A stretch of 64,000 nucleotides of DNA from Trichobilharzia szidati. Lineage: Eukaryota; Platyhelminthes; Trematoda; Strigeidida; Schistosomatidae. Within the stretch, counting starts at the first letter, position 1. Each line of letters starts with the position of its first letter. Below the pieces are notes generated by a model. It had not been told where the DNA came from and did no database searches. It worked only from the letters and a program-made list of their open reading frames with translations. The stretch lies in assembly GCA_944472155.2 (NCBI GenBank), contig OX235277.1:13650804-13714803 (forward strand), written 5' to 3'. Below, piece after piece: positions 30,111 through 42,873 of this stretch. The translations under genes and the position numbers were made by a program.

Positions 30111-31104
30111 TTTGTGAAACATTCATGTGGGGGTGCTCAATGAGTAACAATATTTGGCTATTCGCAAATAAATAATATTTATTCGACAGAATTCTGTGTC
30201 TCCCGATTTGTACGGTATTTGTAAATATCGGCCTTTGAAAAGGTATATCTGTTTCGAAGATTCAGAAACAAATATATGTATATACGCTGACGTATCAGTG
30301 CACATTGCTAAGACTACGTCACAAGGTGTAGGTTGTGATCATAAGCAGTTTAGCACGGATCCTTCATAACAAGTGGATTGTTGTGCCTGTTATTCAAAAG
30401 ACTTTAAAAGTAATAGTATGCTTTGTGAATCATTTCAGAGTTAGAAAAACATCTAAACTATTACAGAATGCCCATATCAATCAACAAAAATAAATGCTAG
30501 GCAATGATAAATTAATAATAATGTTTGAGTCACCAAGTCTAAACCTAACGAAATTTTCCCATTACACATATTTCACAGCTCAACAACAGTATCGCACACG
30601 TAAGTGGTGTTATACAAACAGTCAAATTAATTTATTCGCACTATTAATACATGAAATCTTTGAAAAATGATACTTGTTTGAAAAAATGGGTTTGAATTTA
30701 TTTTTGGATAGTCACAGAAGTGTTTTATGACGAGAAACATTATAAAAGTTGGCACATTATTGCATGGGAGCGTTTTGGTACCTCATTATACAATACATAC
30801 TGGCGAATCAAGATTTGATTGAGTGTATTTGCAGAAGATGTCGTGTAACGGGAATTCGAGGTTACAAAATGATATTAACAAACACTGATGGCTAATTTGC
30901 TATTGGAATAACTTATTTAATTAATAGGTATATATTTTAATTCCACAAAACAGTCATAATTCAGAGAGGGCTTCAGTGAATGAATCACATTGATTTTTAA
31001 ACTGAAAATACCACGTTTTGTTTTGTTGAATTTATGAACAGTACTGACGAAGTTAAATCAATGTAAGTTTATTCTACTTTTGGTAGACTGTTCTAGATTT
31101 GTGA
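30111..31104. other. No gene recognised
   Basis: AT-rich spacer without convincing splice-site and frame combinations. Confidence 0.4.
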
Positions 31105-31307
31105 ACTATTTTACAAGTGGCCCATTGTCTTTGGTTAGTAATTGTACCCTCCATTACGAATTTTATACGTATTTTTGATAAAGTTCTTCGTGGAACGAGT
31201 GAGAGTGCGGAAATACCCATTTCGTTGTACCTCTCTATACCGTTGAGGATCTACGTTTTGAGATATAACAAAAGACTTCAAATAACTTCAGATAAAAAGC
31301 TGTTGAT
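31105..31307 (+). CDS. Candidate exon, weak
   Basis: A plus-strand frame is open from 31105. Its text IPISLYLSIPLRIYVLRYNK and RLQITSDKKLLM is protein-like and reaches a good donor (GATG/GTAGGA) at 31307/31308. A possible acceptor is ACTATTTTACAAG at 31117. The frame continues open to 31389 if unspliced. No domain is recognised. Confidence 0.22.
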
Positions 31308-34300
31308 GGTAGGAATGCACTGGACTCTTATTGTAACGACGTCGCGTGTTTTCAGTGGAGAAGGTTTACTGATATATATTCAGATGTGAACAACGGTAGT
31401 ATTTAGTCTACCTTTTGATTTAGTTCTAACTATTATTGTTTAGTTAGTCATATTTTATCTTATTGCTAGTAGTGCATAATGTTGTGTATGTATCCAGACG
31501 GCAATACTTGTCCATATTAGTTGTGTTCATCCTTGTAAATATCTGTTTGACGTATCACAGGCATTGAATCATTGATATAAATGTACTTGCACTACTGAAG
31601 TGTAATATCTTCATAAATCCTTTTCTCAGAGTTGCATTATATAATCTCAGTAATTATATCTAATTTTCTCGCTGTCTTCCAAAATTGTACTTCCTCTTTA
31701 TTAGAGCATTACACTGAGACGAATAGTTGCATCAGAACCATCCAGTACATGAATTTTTTCAGACGTGACACCTTGACAATGCTGAAAAACTGCACTGTAG
31801 GTGTCTTGACATCATTTGTCTCAGCAGCAGTTTATGTTAATCGTCGCCTCACTAAATAATCACTTTACTAAGGAACAATTTAGACTTCATGTCAAAATTC
31901 GTGTATCAACGGAGCCAACAAAATTGACCAGAAAGTTGTCGTATGCAGTTTATATGACGAGAACCAGGGAATCTTCATTTAAGGTGGTCAACGAAGTCTG
32001 AATATCTTTGTCAGGCCATTAGCCCTCCAAAGTGTGTTGACATGCGAAATGTAAAGCGATTCAAACCCAATATTTACGGTCGCTCCCTTTAGCAAGGAAG
32101 CTTACCTGATTGACTTTTCAAAACCGTTCAGTTAGTCGATTGCTATGCTTCTGAAAAATGTGGAGAGCTTAGTGATAAGATGAATATGTGTGTTTTATTC
32201 TGAATTCCATCGACTATCAAACAGCCTTACATACCGAAATAACTGTTGAAGTTATTGCCATTCTGATCAAGCTTAGGACACAGGAAACATCCTTAGCACG
32301 TTATACTAGTCTGTTTTCCTAGTATATCTGATGTACTTGCGTGAAAGCAATATGAAAGTAGGAAGTGTAGTGCGCTGAGCTATTAGACGGTCAGCGTTGT
32401 TCCAAGTAGGAAGGTGAATTACCAAGTGACTTACTTACAAAGGAAGTCACACATGAAGTGGGTGTTTTGCTTGTGAATTCGTATTACTATACAACCATTT
32501 AACAGACGTCAGTCTATCATCTTAACGCTATTTGTAAAATAAATACAGTTTTGGGCCCAGGTTTCACAAATTTTGTAAACACCACGTAAACTCACATCCA
32601 TTTTTGAGTAAGAGCCATGTAGAGCGAAATCAGTTTGATCACTCTGCGTGCAAAATAGGTAAAATTCCGGAATCCACCTATTCTAGGTCTAAAGGAAGGT
32701 AAGAATTAAAAAAATTGATACACTGTGTATTAATATGCATATTTTAAAATTGTCTTGTACGTAATCCACTAAGTTTTTCACGATTTCAACTTACGGCATC
32801 ATCAAGGAGTTCATTTTTGGTAAATCGTTTACAGTAACATAGCTGCTTCTTTGAGTGAATTAGAAAATCTGCTTTGAAATTTATGAACACTCCACAAACC
32901 AAGTCTAATAGTACTGCTCATCATAGGTTGAATTTTGTGTGGTCATCAAGAATGCCGAATTAAAAAAATACATTGAGTTGAATGTGAATGTCGGGTCGTA
33001 CTAAAATCGACATTTGCAAACAAAGAAACATTGATGGATCCAATAATTTGAAGTTAAGCTCATACCATCTCCGGGGATTTTAGCTATCAAAGAAACACTA
33101 TTTCCATAAATGTACCATATCAGTTACAAATTGGGAGATTAGTAGCAACAGATGTGATACAAAATCGAAGGGTCAGAAAAAAACTACGCACTGACGCTAA
33201 CACCCATGAAGAACCAGTCGAATAACGCTCCATACAACACTCAAGAGATGTATAGACTTGCTGACCACCAGACTTTTGAATACATGAAACCGTTTCCTTT
33301 GTCAAATACTATGAAATATATTGTCGAATAACATATATATAAGCCAATTTAGCGAGAATATGATGAAAACTTGGTAACAGAAAGTTTCAGACGTAGTTAT
33401 ATCTGAATTTCTATTCTTTGTTTACCAGTCGATGAAATATCCTTCACATAAATTTTTTATAGTTACTGGATCAAATCCAATGAGTACGTGTTTCCAGTTA
33501 TGTTCGTATAATTTCAAAAATTATTAGTAATTGTAGTTATGAAAACAATGACATAAGTGATAATAACAGCGTTAATATTCCTCAATTGTAAACAGGTTTT
33601 AAAAAATACCTACATATATTCAAAATATTGATGGATTGAAGTCTGACTGGTGTATAGGCGATTGCAGAATTCACCTGTAATTTCCATGTGTGGTACCAAC
33701 AGCACTGTTTTTATCTGATAGTAACAAAGATCGTTTAAACTAAAATTTCTTCGATTATAACTTGCCAATTAAATTTTGTCGGTAACAAATTTTTCACACA
33801 GCTATGACTGGTATGTGACATTTCATAACTAACCGAATGAGTTTTAAAACAGAATGTTAATGATACAATTATGCGTGTGTAAATGCCTATCCTGATAACT
33901 AGAAAAGCTCATGGTATAGCTTATATAATTGAGATATACTTCGGATTCCCGGAACTCTTTTAAGAGCTCAGGAGAGAAATCATGATAATGGTCATAGATG
34001 GTTAATGTGTTTCCTGGTAGTTTATTAAAGGTATATTAAAGGTATAGTGTTAAGCGTCCTGTTATGAAATAAACTGCAGCATAATTTTACAGGTTGTCCC
34101 TGAGTAACCTGGTCATCCATTTAAATGAGAGCAGGACGATAAGTCAGTCCAGCTGATAGTATTGCTTTGGTGTTTTAAGGCCCAGAAAAAATAACTTCCT
34201 AGCTTCAAAGCTGATGATTGCAGTATTACACCGTTATACATCTAATAAACTTTGTAATGTTGAGAAGAGATAACAAGATATTTAGGCATGTTAAACTGCT

Positions 34301-36385
34301 AGTTGCCTACGAAAATATCTTTTGGAACAATATTACCCCGGATAACAATACACTATGATGTTTCGCCAGTGGTAGGTGGTTTATATTACACTACAGCATT
34401 TGCAGTTTGATTTCTGTATATTCTAGGCGAATACATTGTTGAATAAAACTTACTTAGAAGATTTTCAGCTTAATCTCTGCATTATATACGTAGAATTGAA
34501 TGGTAAGATTTCCATTCACTAAATTTAATGGTCTTTGCTTCTGTCTACCGAAAGAATAGTTTTGCAAAGAGGATTTTATATTATGACTGTTGAAAGACGA
34601 AGCACTTCAGGAACAATAGTGTTTAAAATGAACCCTGGTAGAGTAAAATAAAAATTCCAACTCCACGTTCCTTCTACCGACAACAGACTGTATTTGTTTT
34701 TACTTCATTCATATTATTGAAGGAGATTTTTATTGATTACCGAAGATTTAAATTGTGTGAACTTGGGATCATTGTTCATGTTAAGGTAAAGCTGAACATA
34801 CTCTCAAAATACGATTTGTGTCTCACCGTTTCCTGACAGCGGAATAGATAAATCAACTATGAGGTCACTTTGCGATCGAATTCAGATGACAGTAGTCAAG
34901 GATCAAGTACGAGAAGCCTGTCAAAGATGCATTCCGAAAAACTAAGTTTCTAGTTATGCGGACAATTTGCCTATTTATTTTATTCGTCAAAGTTAATGGC
35001 GTGAGGGAACACGATCGCAGTTGATTGCGGTAAACAAAAGAAATATAACTTAGCGAAACGTTTGCACGGTCATTTACGGATCTTCAGGTTACTGCTCGGA
35101 TACAAGAGATGACTGTTAGTATTTGGTAACCAATTTTTCTTTCACCCTGTAGAAGGCTGTCCAAATCATTGTTGATTCTTAGATTCCACAAACTAATGTT
35201 TGAAATGACACTATGTTCATTGTAAAATATCACAGAAGTCTGTTTTTAACTTTAGAATGTGCATGTTTTTCGAATTGTAAATAATAGGGAAAGTCAGTAA
35301 GTATTAACAAAGTTAGCTTCCACTTTTATTTACAACTGAGAATATTAGTTTAGATGAGTAGTTCTATTCTTCAGAAATATATGCTGCCTGAACGTTTTTA
35401 AGAGCTCACTAACGAAAGCAGCATTAGTGTTTGATACTGCCTTTGTGGTTTGATAGCAAAATTACTTTACATTTTAGATGACTACTCAAAATTTCAGTCC
35501 CAGAGAATTTCGTTACCAGAAGATTTTTTCAAACGCATGATAACAGGAATCCGGATATTACATTTTTCCTGTCATTAAAGATATCTTGTTACAAGCATGA
35601 AACATTTCTCTTTTTGGGGTATATATACACATAAATGGCATATCTTTTGTTGATTCAAATGGTGGTTGAGCTCATTCAAATTTACTTTCATTGAAAGATG
35701 CATATAGTAAGTCTTCGATATAAGCAATGCAGTTTTTATTGGAAAATTTGTCTGTTCAATAGGGTTCATATAATCTTGGTTATGGTCAGTTGACACTGCG
35801 GTGTCTTATTGATAACAGAAACATAAGTTGCATGACATTTGTCCCGCAGTAATCCACTGATCAGAATTTCCTAACGCTCATTCCCGTTAAAAACTTATGA
35901 TGGAGATTTCTAGTCAATGTATGACCGTGATTCAATAGGTTTCTTAAATAATTTTTATTTGTGTAACCTGTATTCATGGTTATACACAAGATCATATTAC
36001 AGTACTGACTCACTTAATGTTACTTATTACAACTATTTTTGCAATTTTCGGTCATTTTATAATTCTCCCACCCCCTTTCAATACCCTGTAATACTCTGTG
36101 ATATCCATAAGAATCGCACTGAATATTAAAGTGGAAAAACCTACGTTACTGTATCGCATTATTGAGTACATTTTCACAGCTTTCATTCTTGAATTCAAAA
36201 TAATGGTCGAACTATTTTTAGAAAATACTGTGCATACCGAATACTATTCAAATAATTGCATGATGATGAGCAAGATTCGTTAACTTTACGTCTGATTCTA
36301 GCTGTCTTCACATCACAAGCTTCTACTTTTTGTTCACATGAGTTTGTACATGTCACTCGAGGACTCCTAACTTGATTTCTTTCAG
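31308..36385. other. Long stretch without a recognised gene
   Basis: Five kilobases of AT-rich sequence. Two adjacent frames near 31632-32001 (text RDTLTMLKNCTVGVLTSF and KEQFRLHVKIRVSTEPTKL) look mildly coding. An acceptor TGAATTTTTTCAG ends at 31761, but a matching donor in frame is not clear. No mobile element was recognised. Probably a long intron or intergenic DNA. Confidence 0.4.
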
Positions 36386-36615
36386 ATGGTGTAGTGCGTG
36401 ATTTCACTCAAGCGTTTCTTCGGTGTGGTGGCCGCACCCCCTCCACCTTTACTGCTGCATATTTGTCGAGTGGCGAGTACTTACTTAATTCATTGCTATA
36501 CTTCGCCGTTTGTCTATCCCTTCGTGCCAGCCATCAGAAAGAAACTGTTGATAAAAGCCTTCAGTATCCTGTTGGAAATGCTTTTGGTGTCGCGCACGTC
36601 AAGTCTCTGGATTAA
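36386..36615 (+). CDS. Probable terminal coding exon, possible TM7-like end of a receptor
   Basis: A textbook acceptor (branch-like CCTAAC, then TTGATTTCTTTCAG to 36385) leads into a stretch visibly richer in G+C than its surroundings. In the frame taking two bases from the exon start, it is open for 76 codons to TAA at 36613-36615. It reads GVVRDFTQAFLRCGG, then TFTAAYLSSGEYLLNSLLYF and AVCLSLRASHQKETVDKSL. The NSLLYFAVCLSLR segment has the shape of a class A GPCR helix 7 end (N-S-x-x-x-Y followed by a basic tail), as in flatworm receptors with altered NPxxY motifs. This is tentative. A second frame over the same bases is also open, with SPFVY in place of NPxxY, which weakens the argument. 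Confidence 0.42.
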
Positions 36616-37639
36616 ATGGAAGTGCTCATAAGGCACTGGTGTTGAACATTAGGATCATGTTACTTTTGCCGTGTTCAGTGGACTTTTGCACTGATTTCAA
36701 AGTAATGAATTTTTGTCTTGCTTTTGTGATCTACCCCTGTCTTTTTCGACTAAATAGAAATAAAAATCCTTTCTTCTTATGAATATACAGTTTCAATAAA
36801 AGATTCGAAAATCAGGCTGCTAGTATTTAACATCATTCCTAACTTGGTGTGAGTAGTTTTTCTATTCTTTCAATATAGGAAAAACTCGTGAGTTTGGAAC
36901 TAATAGTGATACACTAAATAAGGCGAAGTAAATGAATTAACGTATTAACGTTTTCGTAATAAATGTCGAATTCCTTCGAGTATGTTTTAGAAAATATCAT
37001 CTAATGAATTTCGGTCATAACTTGCATATATAAATGTGCACCTTTGCAGATATATACACATTGAGTTGAGGATTTCTGAAGGAACCAAAAACTAGGATAT
37101 TTAAATATCAGTTGGACCGTCCTTATTTGTTATTTTAAATTTTAATGCACATCCTGATGTGTAACACTTAATGATATTTCTTCAGAAACCACTAACATTT
37201 AACACAGCAGGTAGGAAAGATGTACAGGTTAGTGTTCTTTCAACAGGAGGGTATTAGTGAAAAACGGAAGTGGATGAAAGCTTCAACCATATCAAGATTC
37301 ATTGTATAAATTGTATAGTTATGGTTCATAAGTTGAATTTTTCTACTTCCACAAAAATATTCGAACTCCGTGATAAGTTTATATCATGCTCATTGCAAGC
37401 TATGAATTCGAGCGTTGTCATTTCACGACAAACCTGAATGCATCAGAAATCATGTTCTCTAACCATAGTGAAGCGTTGCATTTCTCGAAGGACATCGTGC
37501 TATGAGCCATTTCACTTAAATTATCTTCATTTAACTAATTGCTAATGCATGACTTCTTTTCTTTCCTAGAAAAAGGTAAATGGATATGTTTACTTCAGTT
37601 TTTATAGTCAGTGAAATTATCATCTTATGGATTTCCATG
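36616..37639. other. No gene recognised
   Basis: AT-rich. An AATAAA at 36797 could serve the preceding exon. Confidence 0.4.
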
Positions 37640-37960
37640 ATATTTCACGAAAATTTTGCGGAAAACATCAATTTCAGGTCGTTTATTCCTCTCGCATATA
37701 AATGAAATATCAACAGTACTCTGATGTTATATGCCACAAAGAACCTGCACAACCGACACTCTTGACGAGGACGCAAACGGAATTGAAGACTTAATGTATG
37801 AGAAGAGATATTCAGGTAGAGAAAGGTTCCTGAAAACGGTTCTAAGGAAATGTGAGTATGTACGTCTGACTTCACCGTTCTGAGGAAACAAGTCTACCAA
37901 ATTGCTGACAGTGAAACTGAAATTTGGCTAAACACTCTTTGTTGCGACAGAATGTCCGAA
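37640..37960 (+). repeat. Unclassified dispersed repeat family 3, copy 1
   Basis: Similar in the same orientation to 50745-51105. Landmarks are ATTTCAGGTC(G/C)TTT, CCTC(T/C)(C/T)GCATA, GTAC(T/C)CTGATGT, CTGCACAAC(C/T)GACACTCT, AACGGT and GGAAAC. The copies differ by many substitutions and a 20-40-base length difference, so they are old. Coding capacity is doubtful. Confidence 0.55.
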
Positions 37961-38800
37961 TTTCAGCACTCTTTGTATAACTCAAATGCAGGTGATTGAA
38001 GAGACGTAAAGGTTTTTTCGCTCCCATGTATATCTGCAAATATAACTCACCTTGTTCAGATTGTTAGAGAGGAATATCTGCGAATCATTATTTTCAGAAT
38101 ATTTATGAAGAAACAACGGGTACTTTGTGGCAGAAAAAGTAGAGTTTCCCTTAACTCTCGTTGCACTGCTGCATAATTCTGAGCTCAATTTTATAACTAA
38201 ACAGGAATTTCTCTTCCTTGTTGATTCAGGTTTTGGTGGGTTTTGATATTGTCGTATAAAAATTCTTGAAACGCCGAAAAATGTGGGTCTGATTACGTTC
38301 TCTTTCGAAAAGCAGTCTAATCACTGACTGTCTAGGCATTTCTATTCATGTCCATACACTTGAGGGATCCCAAATAAGATATTGAATTTGTTCTACTTGA
38401 AGCTGTGGAATAGCATTCGTAAACATAGGATCTCATCGTGAAAGCATTTAACTGACTACTGAACGAAATGCGTTGTTTACTATCTGTTGTTTGCAGAAAC
38501 TGTTTTATTCCCGACAAATTTAACACACGTTCATTGAAAGTAGCATCACCTTAAAAAAAGCACGTGAATTACACATCAGCCATCTGACGAAGCAGTTTAT
38601 TGAGCGACCTGCGCCTAACTTTACCTGATAATATGAGAGCGCACATCCATAAATGTTGTAAAATTTAGCTTTTAATTTAGTTTTAAAATCTTAAAAATCT
38701 TAAAATTTAGTTTTAAAGTCAGTTGTAAAATCTAATGTCACAGGGTATAGGGAGAGGTTGATAACAGAAGCTTTGTTTATCGAATCAACTGCAAATACAT
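37961..38800. other. No gene; short internal repetition at 38665-38730
   Basis: At 38665-38730 the phrases TTTAGTTTTAAA and AATCTTAAAA recur several times, forming a small imperfect tandem array. The rest is plain AT-rich DNA. Confidence 0.4.
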
Positions 38801-39145
38801 GTGATAGGAATGATTCAACACCTGTCCCCGATATCTGGAAAATTCCACTACCCCAACGATGACAAGGAGGAGAGAAAAAAGAAAACTATAAAACTGAAGT
38901 TTCGAAGTCGTGTGATTATAATTGATGACATGATTATGAACAACAATAAATTTTGTTCGAAACTGTGTCATCCAGTAAATAATACTGTTTCACTGTTCGA
39001 TGTATCTAATAAACAAACTAATATGGAATTACTTACTACCACAGTGCCCAAGGTTTACGCATATATTTTAGCCGCTAAGCCCTCAAAGAACCTAAGACCC
39101 TTGGGTGGCAATAACCATTTATCTCAGATGTTCAAATTTATATGA
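38801..39145 (+). CDS. Orphan ORF, 114 codons, function unknown
   Basis: A frame of unusual length for this composition. The product has a highly charged middle (DDKEERKKKTIKLKFRSR), then IIIDDMIMNNN, Cys residues at CSKLCHP, and a more ordinary C-terminal part (VPKVYAYILAAKPSKNLRPL). A donor-like CCA/GTAAAT at 38972/38973 might end an exon inside it. No acceptor was identified at its start and no family is recognised. It could be an exon, a decayed element, or chance. Confidence 0.3.
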   Translation: MIGMIQHLSPISGKFHYPNDDKEERKKKTIKLKFRSRVIIIDDMIMNNNKFCSKLCHPVNNTVSLFDVSNKQTNMELLTTTVPKVYAYILAAKPSKNLRPLGGNNHLSQMFKFI

Positions 39146-42100
39146 CCTCTTATTGCTCGTTGCACACAGTGTCAAATTCATATCGATAAATTTCCTTTCA
39201 TCAGTATCAGATTAGTGATATCGGTGTGGATATTTATTCGCTGACGGTTAAATAATACATAGATTCTTGGTTCAGGTTGCTTTCATAGACGATTTACTCT
39301 TATTCATTCATCGTTATTCAGAGCTCTATGGTAAGCCATTTTAATGATCAGTTTGCCTGATACACGTAACCTTTTTCATAACGAAGAAAATCAATACGGA
39401 GGTACCACTGAAATTTCCAAAGGGTTATAAATAATAGGTATTATGTCATTTTTGTGGAAATAATTAATTTAATTCCGGTGAAAATTCAATCCTGTTTCAA
39501 AAAACGTCAAGAAGTTTTACCTCTGTTGTCTTATTACATAGAATAGCACAACGTGTGATGCGATACTAATAATTTACAGTTGTTAATTATTTCTTTAGCC
39601 AACCTTTATTGAACTATTGCCACTGTGCAGGCTAATTTTACCAAATATTATGTAGTTGCATGAGCTGGCGTTATGTTCACCTCATCATTGGTCATTATTC
39701 GCACAACTTCATCTCAGTTTATATGTTGACATTCTGTATTGCATATAATAACTTATGCCTTGTAGATAAACTTCCCTTGTTATGCATTTCTTCTTATATT
39801 TCACCCTCGCTCCGATCTTGTTTAGTTGGAACCACTCTTTCTTAATTCTGTCCGTTTGAGCCTTGTTAATTTTTTAAAGCGAATCGTTTTGACAACAGCT
39901 CTTTTATTAAATTTTACTGCACTGTGAAAGTGCTTTTGACATCGTCAAGCCTAGACGACTGACCGACTGAAGTTTTGGACCTAATTAACTTCAGACGGTG
40001 TCATTCGGCTTCTATTGTCTGCATTATTTGATTACGCTTCCTTATATAACAACTACATTTTATCTTTGCGTCTGTTATTTCCCCTTCGTTGAAGTTACAA
40101 TCGGCGGAAACTATTTTTAGTATTCATGCCTCTCCTATACCAGTCAGTATAACTCATCTTCTTAGACGTGTGTTTTTGTTGATTATAATTTATCAATCCG
40201 GTCAGCTAAATGTTTACTCACATATTATCTGATGTTCTTGATGACAGTACATTTTTTCAAATACTTGAATAACAATCAAAATTGACGGAGTATTATTTCA
40301 TCTTCTTATTGCACTTTAATATATACGTATGGATGCAAATATAATTACATTTTACTGGTCGATGTACGCCTAAAATTGATTGATTCATGACTGTGAAGCC
40401 TAAGATAAAATGTATTGAAAGCAGTCGTTCGTTAGAATCATTCTCCTCTTGAGCGAATCTTCAGTTCTTCGTCTAACGTGCAACTCAAATGCTTGATTTA
40501 TTCCATTGAAAATGTTTGTGGTTTTAATGCTTAGAAGAAATCTACGCCCTTTCCTGTCACAAATCAGATGTATGTATTTCTTTTGAATATATGGATGTAA
40601 ACAAAAAGTTACTGAAACCAGTTTTTCATCCGCTCAAGTATGGGATATTTCGTTATTAACAGAACGAACTTTAGTTTTGGTTAGTATAACCTGGTTAATA
40701 GGAAAAGTCGTCTTGCTATCAGGATTTTTCACTTTCTTAAATTAGAGCGAACCAGTAAGATGTTGTACTGTTTTTTTAACGTGCTCATATAAACAGTTTA
40801 CAATGCTTGGTATTTTCAGGCGATTTAAAATATGATGAATAATTTGTGTGATTTCAATTGCAAGATAAACTTTGTTTTACCGTGTAAGAATTACAGAGAC
40901 CATGGGGATCTTCTTCCCCATAAAGGGAGGTTTACTTGAAACTCAGTGTTGTGAAGTTTCCGGCCGAGCATTTGCCTTATTGTTTACTGAAGTATAGATA
41001 TTGAAAATTCTGATACGAAGGGCGTTTCAATGTTCACTTCACATTTAATTATCAAATTTATCGCTTGTTATATAAAAGGTATGCATATCTGATATAAAGT
41101 AGCAAACTTTCAAGCTGCAAAAGCAGTGTCAGGTCGTGTTCTAAAGGTTGGTAGACTGTTCCTAAAATTGACTACTCAGGAGATGACAGCTTGTGCCGGG
41201 TTTATTTGAAAGTATACCTGTTAAAATTTAAAGTTATCTGGGTAAATTATTTTAGAGTATTAAATGCAAATATAAGTTGACTGGAACGCTGTGTTGTGAA
41301 ACACAGATTTGTTGGAATGAAAGGAAGGAAAGAAAGATAGAAGAACCCACAGTGGAAATCCCGTATAATCCAGTCGCATTACCATACTGTATTAATCAAG
41401 GAAATGCCTCAATGAAATCTATTTCTAACTAGGTAATTCAAAACAGTATCACAAATCATTGTCACTATGTTCATTTGTTTTGACTGACTTTTAACTATTG
41501 TGAGAGTGCCACTCTTTCATCACTGCACAAAACCTAGGAATTGATTTTCTGAAATTTGCAATAATTATTGTTTCAATGTAGAAAAGGGTGAGTTCTATTC
41601 CGATTGTAAAGTGTGGTATGACTTAAAAAACAGCTAAAGGAGTCATTAGATCAATATGATATAGGGATCTATCGTATCTTTTAGCTTATCTTCAGCTAAG
41701 TACCACTTTCAGTATTTGACACCATGTATTATAATGCAGTTTTCATAAACATTAGTCCACTGATAATAATCACTCCACTAGTAATGACTGGTGTGACAAT
41801 ACCGTGGTGAATATATCTCGAGGCGTCACAAATACAACGAAATACATATATTGCTGTGAACGTTATTCAACAAGAAAACACGGTGATTCAAATTTGTGAA
41901 ATAGAGCTGAGGTAATTTTGCGTACTCAGCTGAAAAGAAACAAAACAGATTTAAGACATGCTGCTACCATCTTTTACCTTGCTTATCACAAAATAGATTA
42001 TTGGTGGATAAATTCAGTTATTGTGCCTTTGTTTCGTTCACTAAAAGACCTAGGTGAGCATTGTATTGCTTAACATTCAGTCGACTATTATGAGTAATTC

Positions 42101-42810
42101 TTATTTAATTTTGAAAATAATAACGGCTTGAATAAGAATTACCTTTTTAATTATTGTTTTGCATCGTCACTTTCTTACTTAAGTGCCATTTTCATTTTAT
42201 AAGGTTTTATTCTTTTTTCGAATATACAACTCGTGATATGGGGACATATTTCACCGACTTTATTGAATAATACTGAATTCTTGCTCTGTTTTAACAACTA
42301 CGAAATTAGTGGGACTCCAGTAAAAGTCCAAGTCTCATATTTTCAATCGATGTCCATAGTGAAACGCAAATATATATTCCTACTAATTTGTTGAGGGGAA
42401 CTGACCCTTTGTTTGTAAACAGTGGGTATTTAATTTACTCAACACTTACGAAGTTGAGAATTTGAATATGATTGCCACGAAATTGCATGTTCCTTGATCC
42501 TTCGATAAGGCTTCTTTCACAAATTGCTCTCGCAGTCATGTGGTACACACGATTCACCACTTACTTGTGCTGTCATTATATAATTGAATTCTACTCACAA
42601 TATGTTACTGGTTATCTGATATCTGATTTGCAATGTGATTGTAATGCACTTAAGTTTTCCGTAATGTATAACAATATCATCATTATGGTAAGAACGTAGT
42701 CCGTCTTATCAAAGAAAGGTCTAACTTCGTGTACATAACATGCTTATATCTTCGACATATCACTGTACATTTAATAGCATAGGAAAGCCAACAATGATTC
42801 TGTTTTACAG
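39146..42810. other. Long stretch without a recognised gene
   Basis: About 3.7 kb of AT-rich sequence. An acceptor TGGTATTTTCAG ends at 40819 with no supporting frame. No mobile element was recognised. Confidence 0.4.
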
Positions 42811-42873
42811 GGTACTCAGAATCTCTCTCCACCTGATTCTAGCGTGTGTCATAGAAATAATTCAATTGAATAG
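42811..42873 (+). CDS. Candidate short terminal exon
   Basis: The strong acceptor ATGATTCTGTTTTACAG ends at 42810. In frame 0 the text is GTQNLSPPDSSVCHRNNSIE followed by TAG at 42871-42873. A GTGTGT donor-like site at 42844 could end it sooner. The polar, Ser/Pro/Asn-rich tail-like composition is plausible for a C-terminus, but the exon is unconfirmed. Confidence 0.27.
   Translation, partial: GTQNLSPPDSSVCHRNNSIE

Noticed and set aside
36398..36631. Second frame with SPFVYPFVPAIRKKLL as a receptor end
   Set aside because: It is open, but its start does not fit the strong acceptor as well as the GVVRDFTQ frame, and the helix would hold an Arg in its centre.
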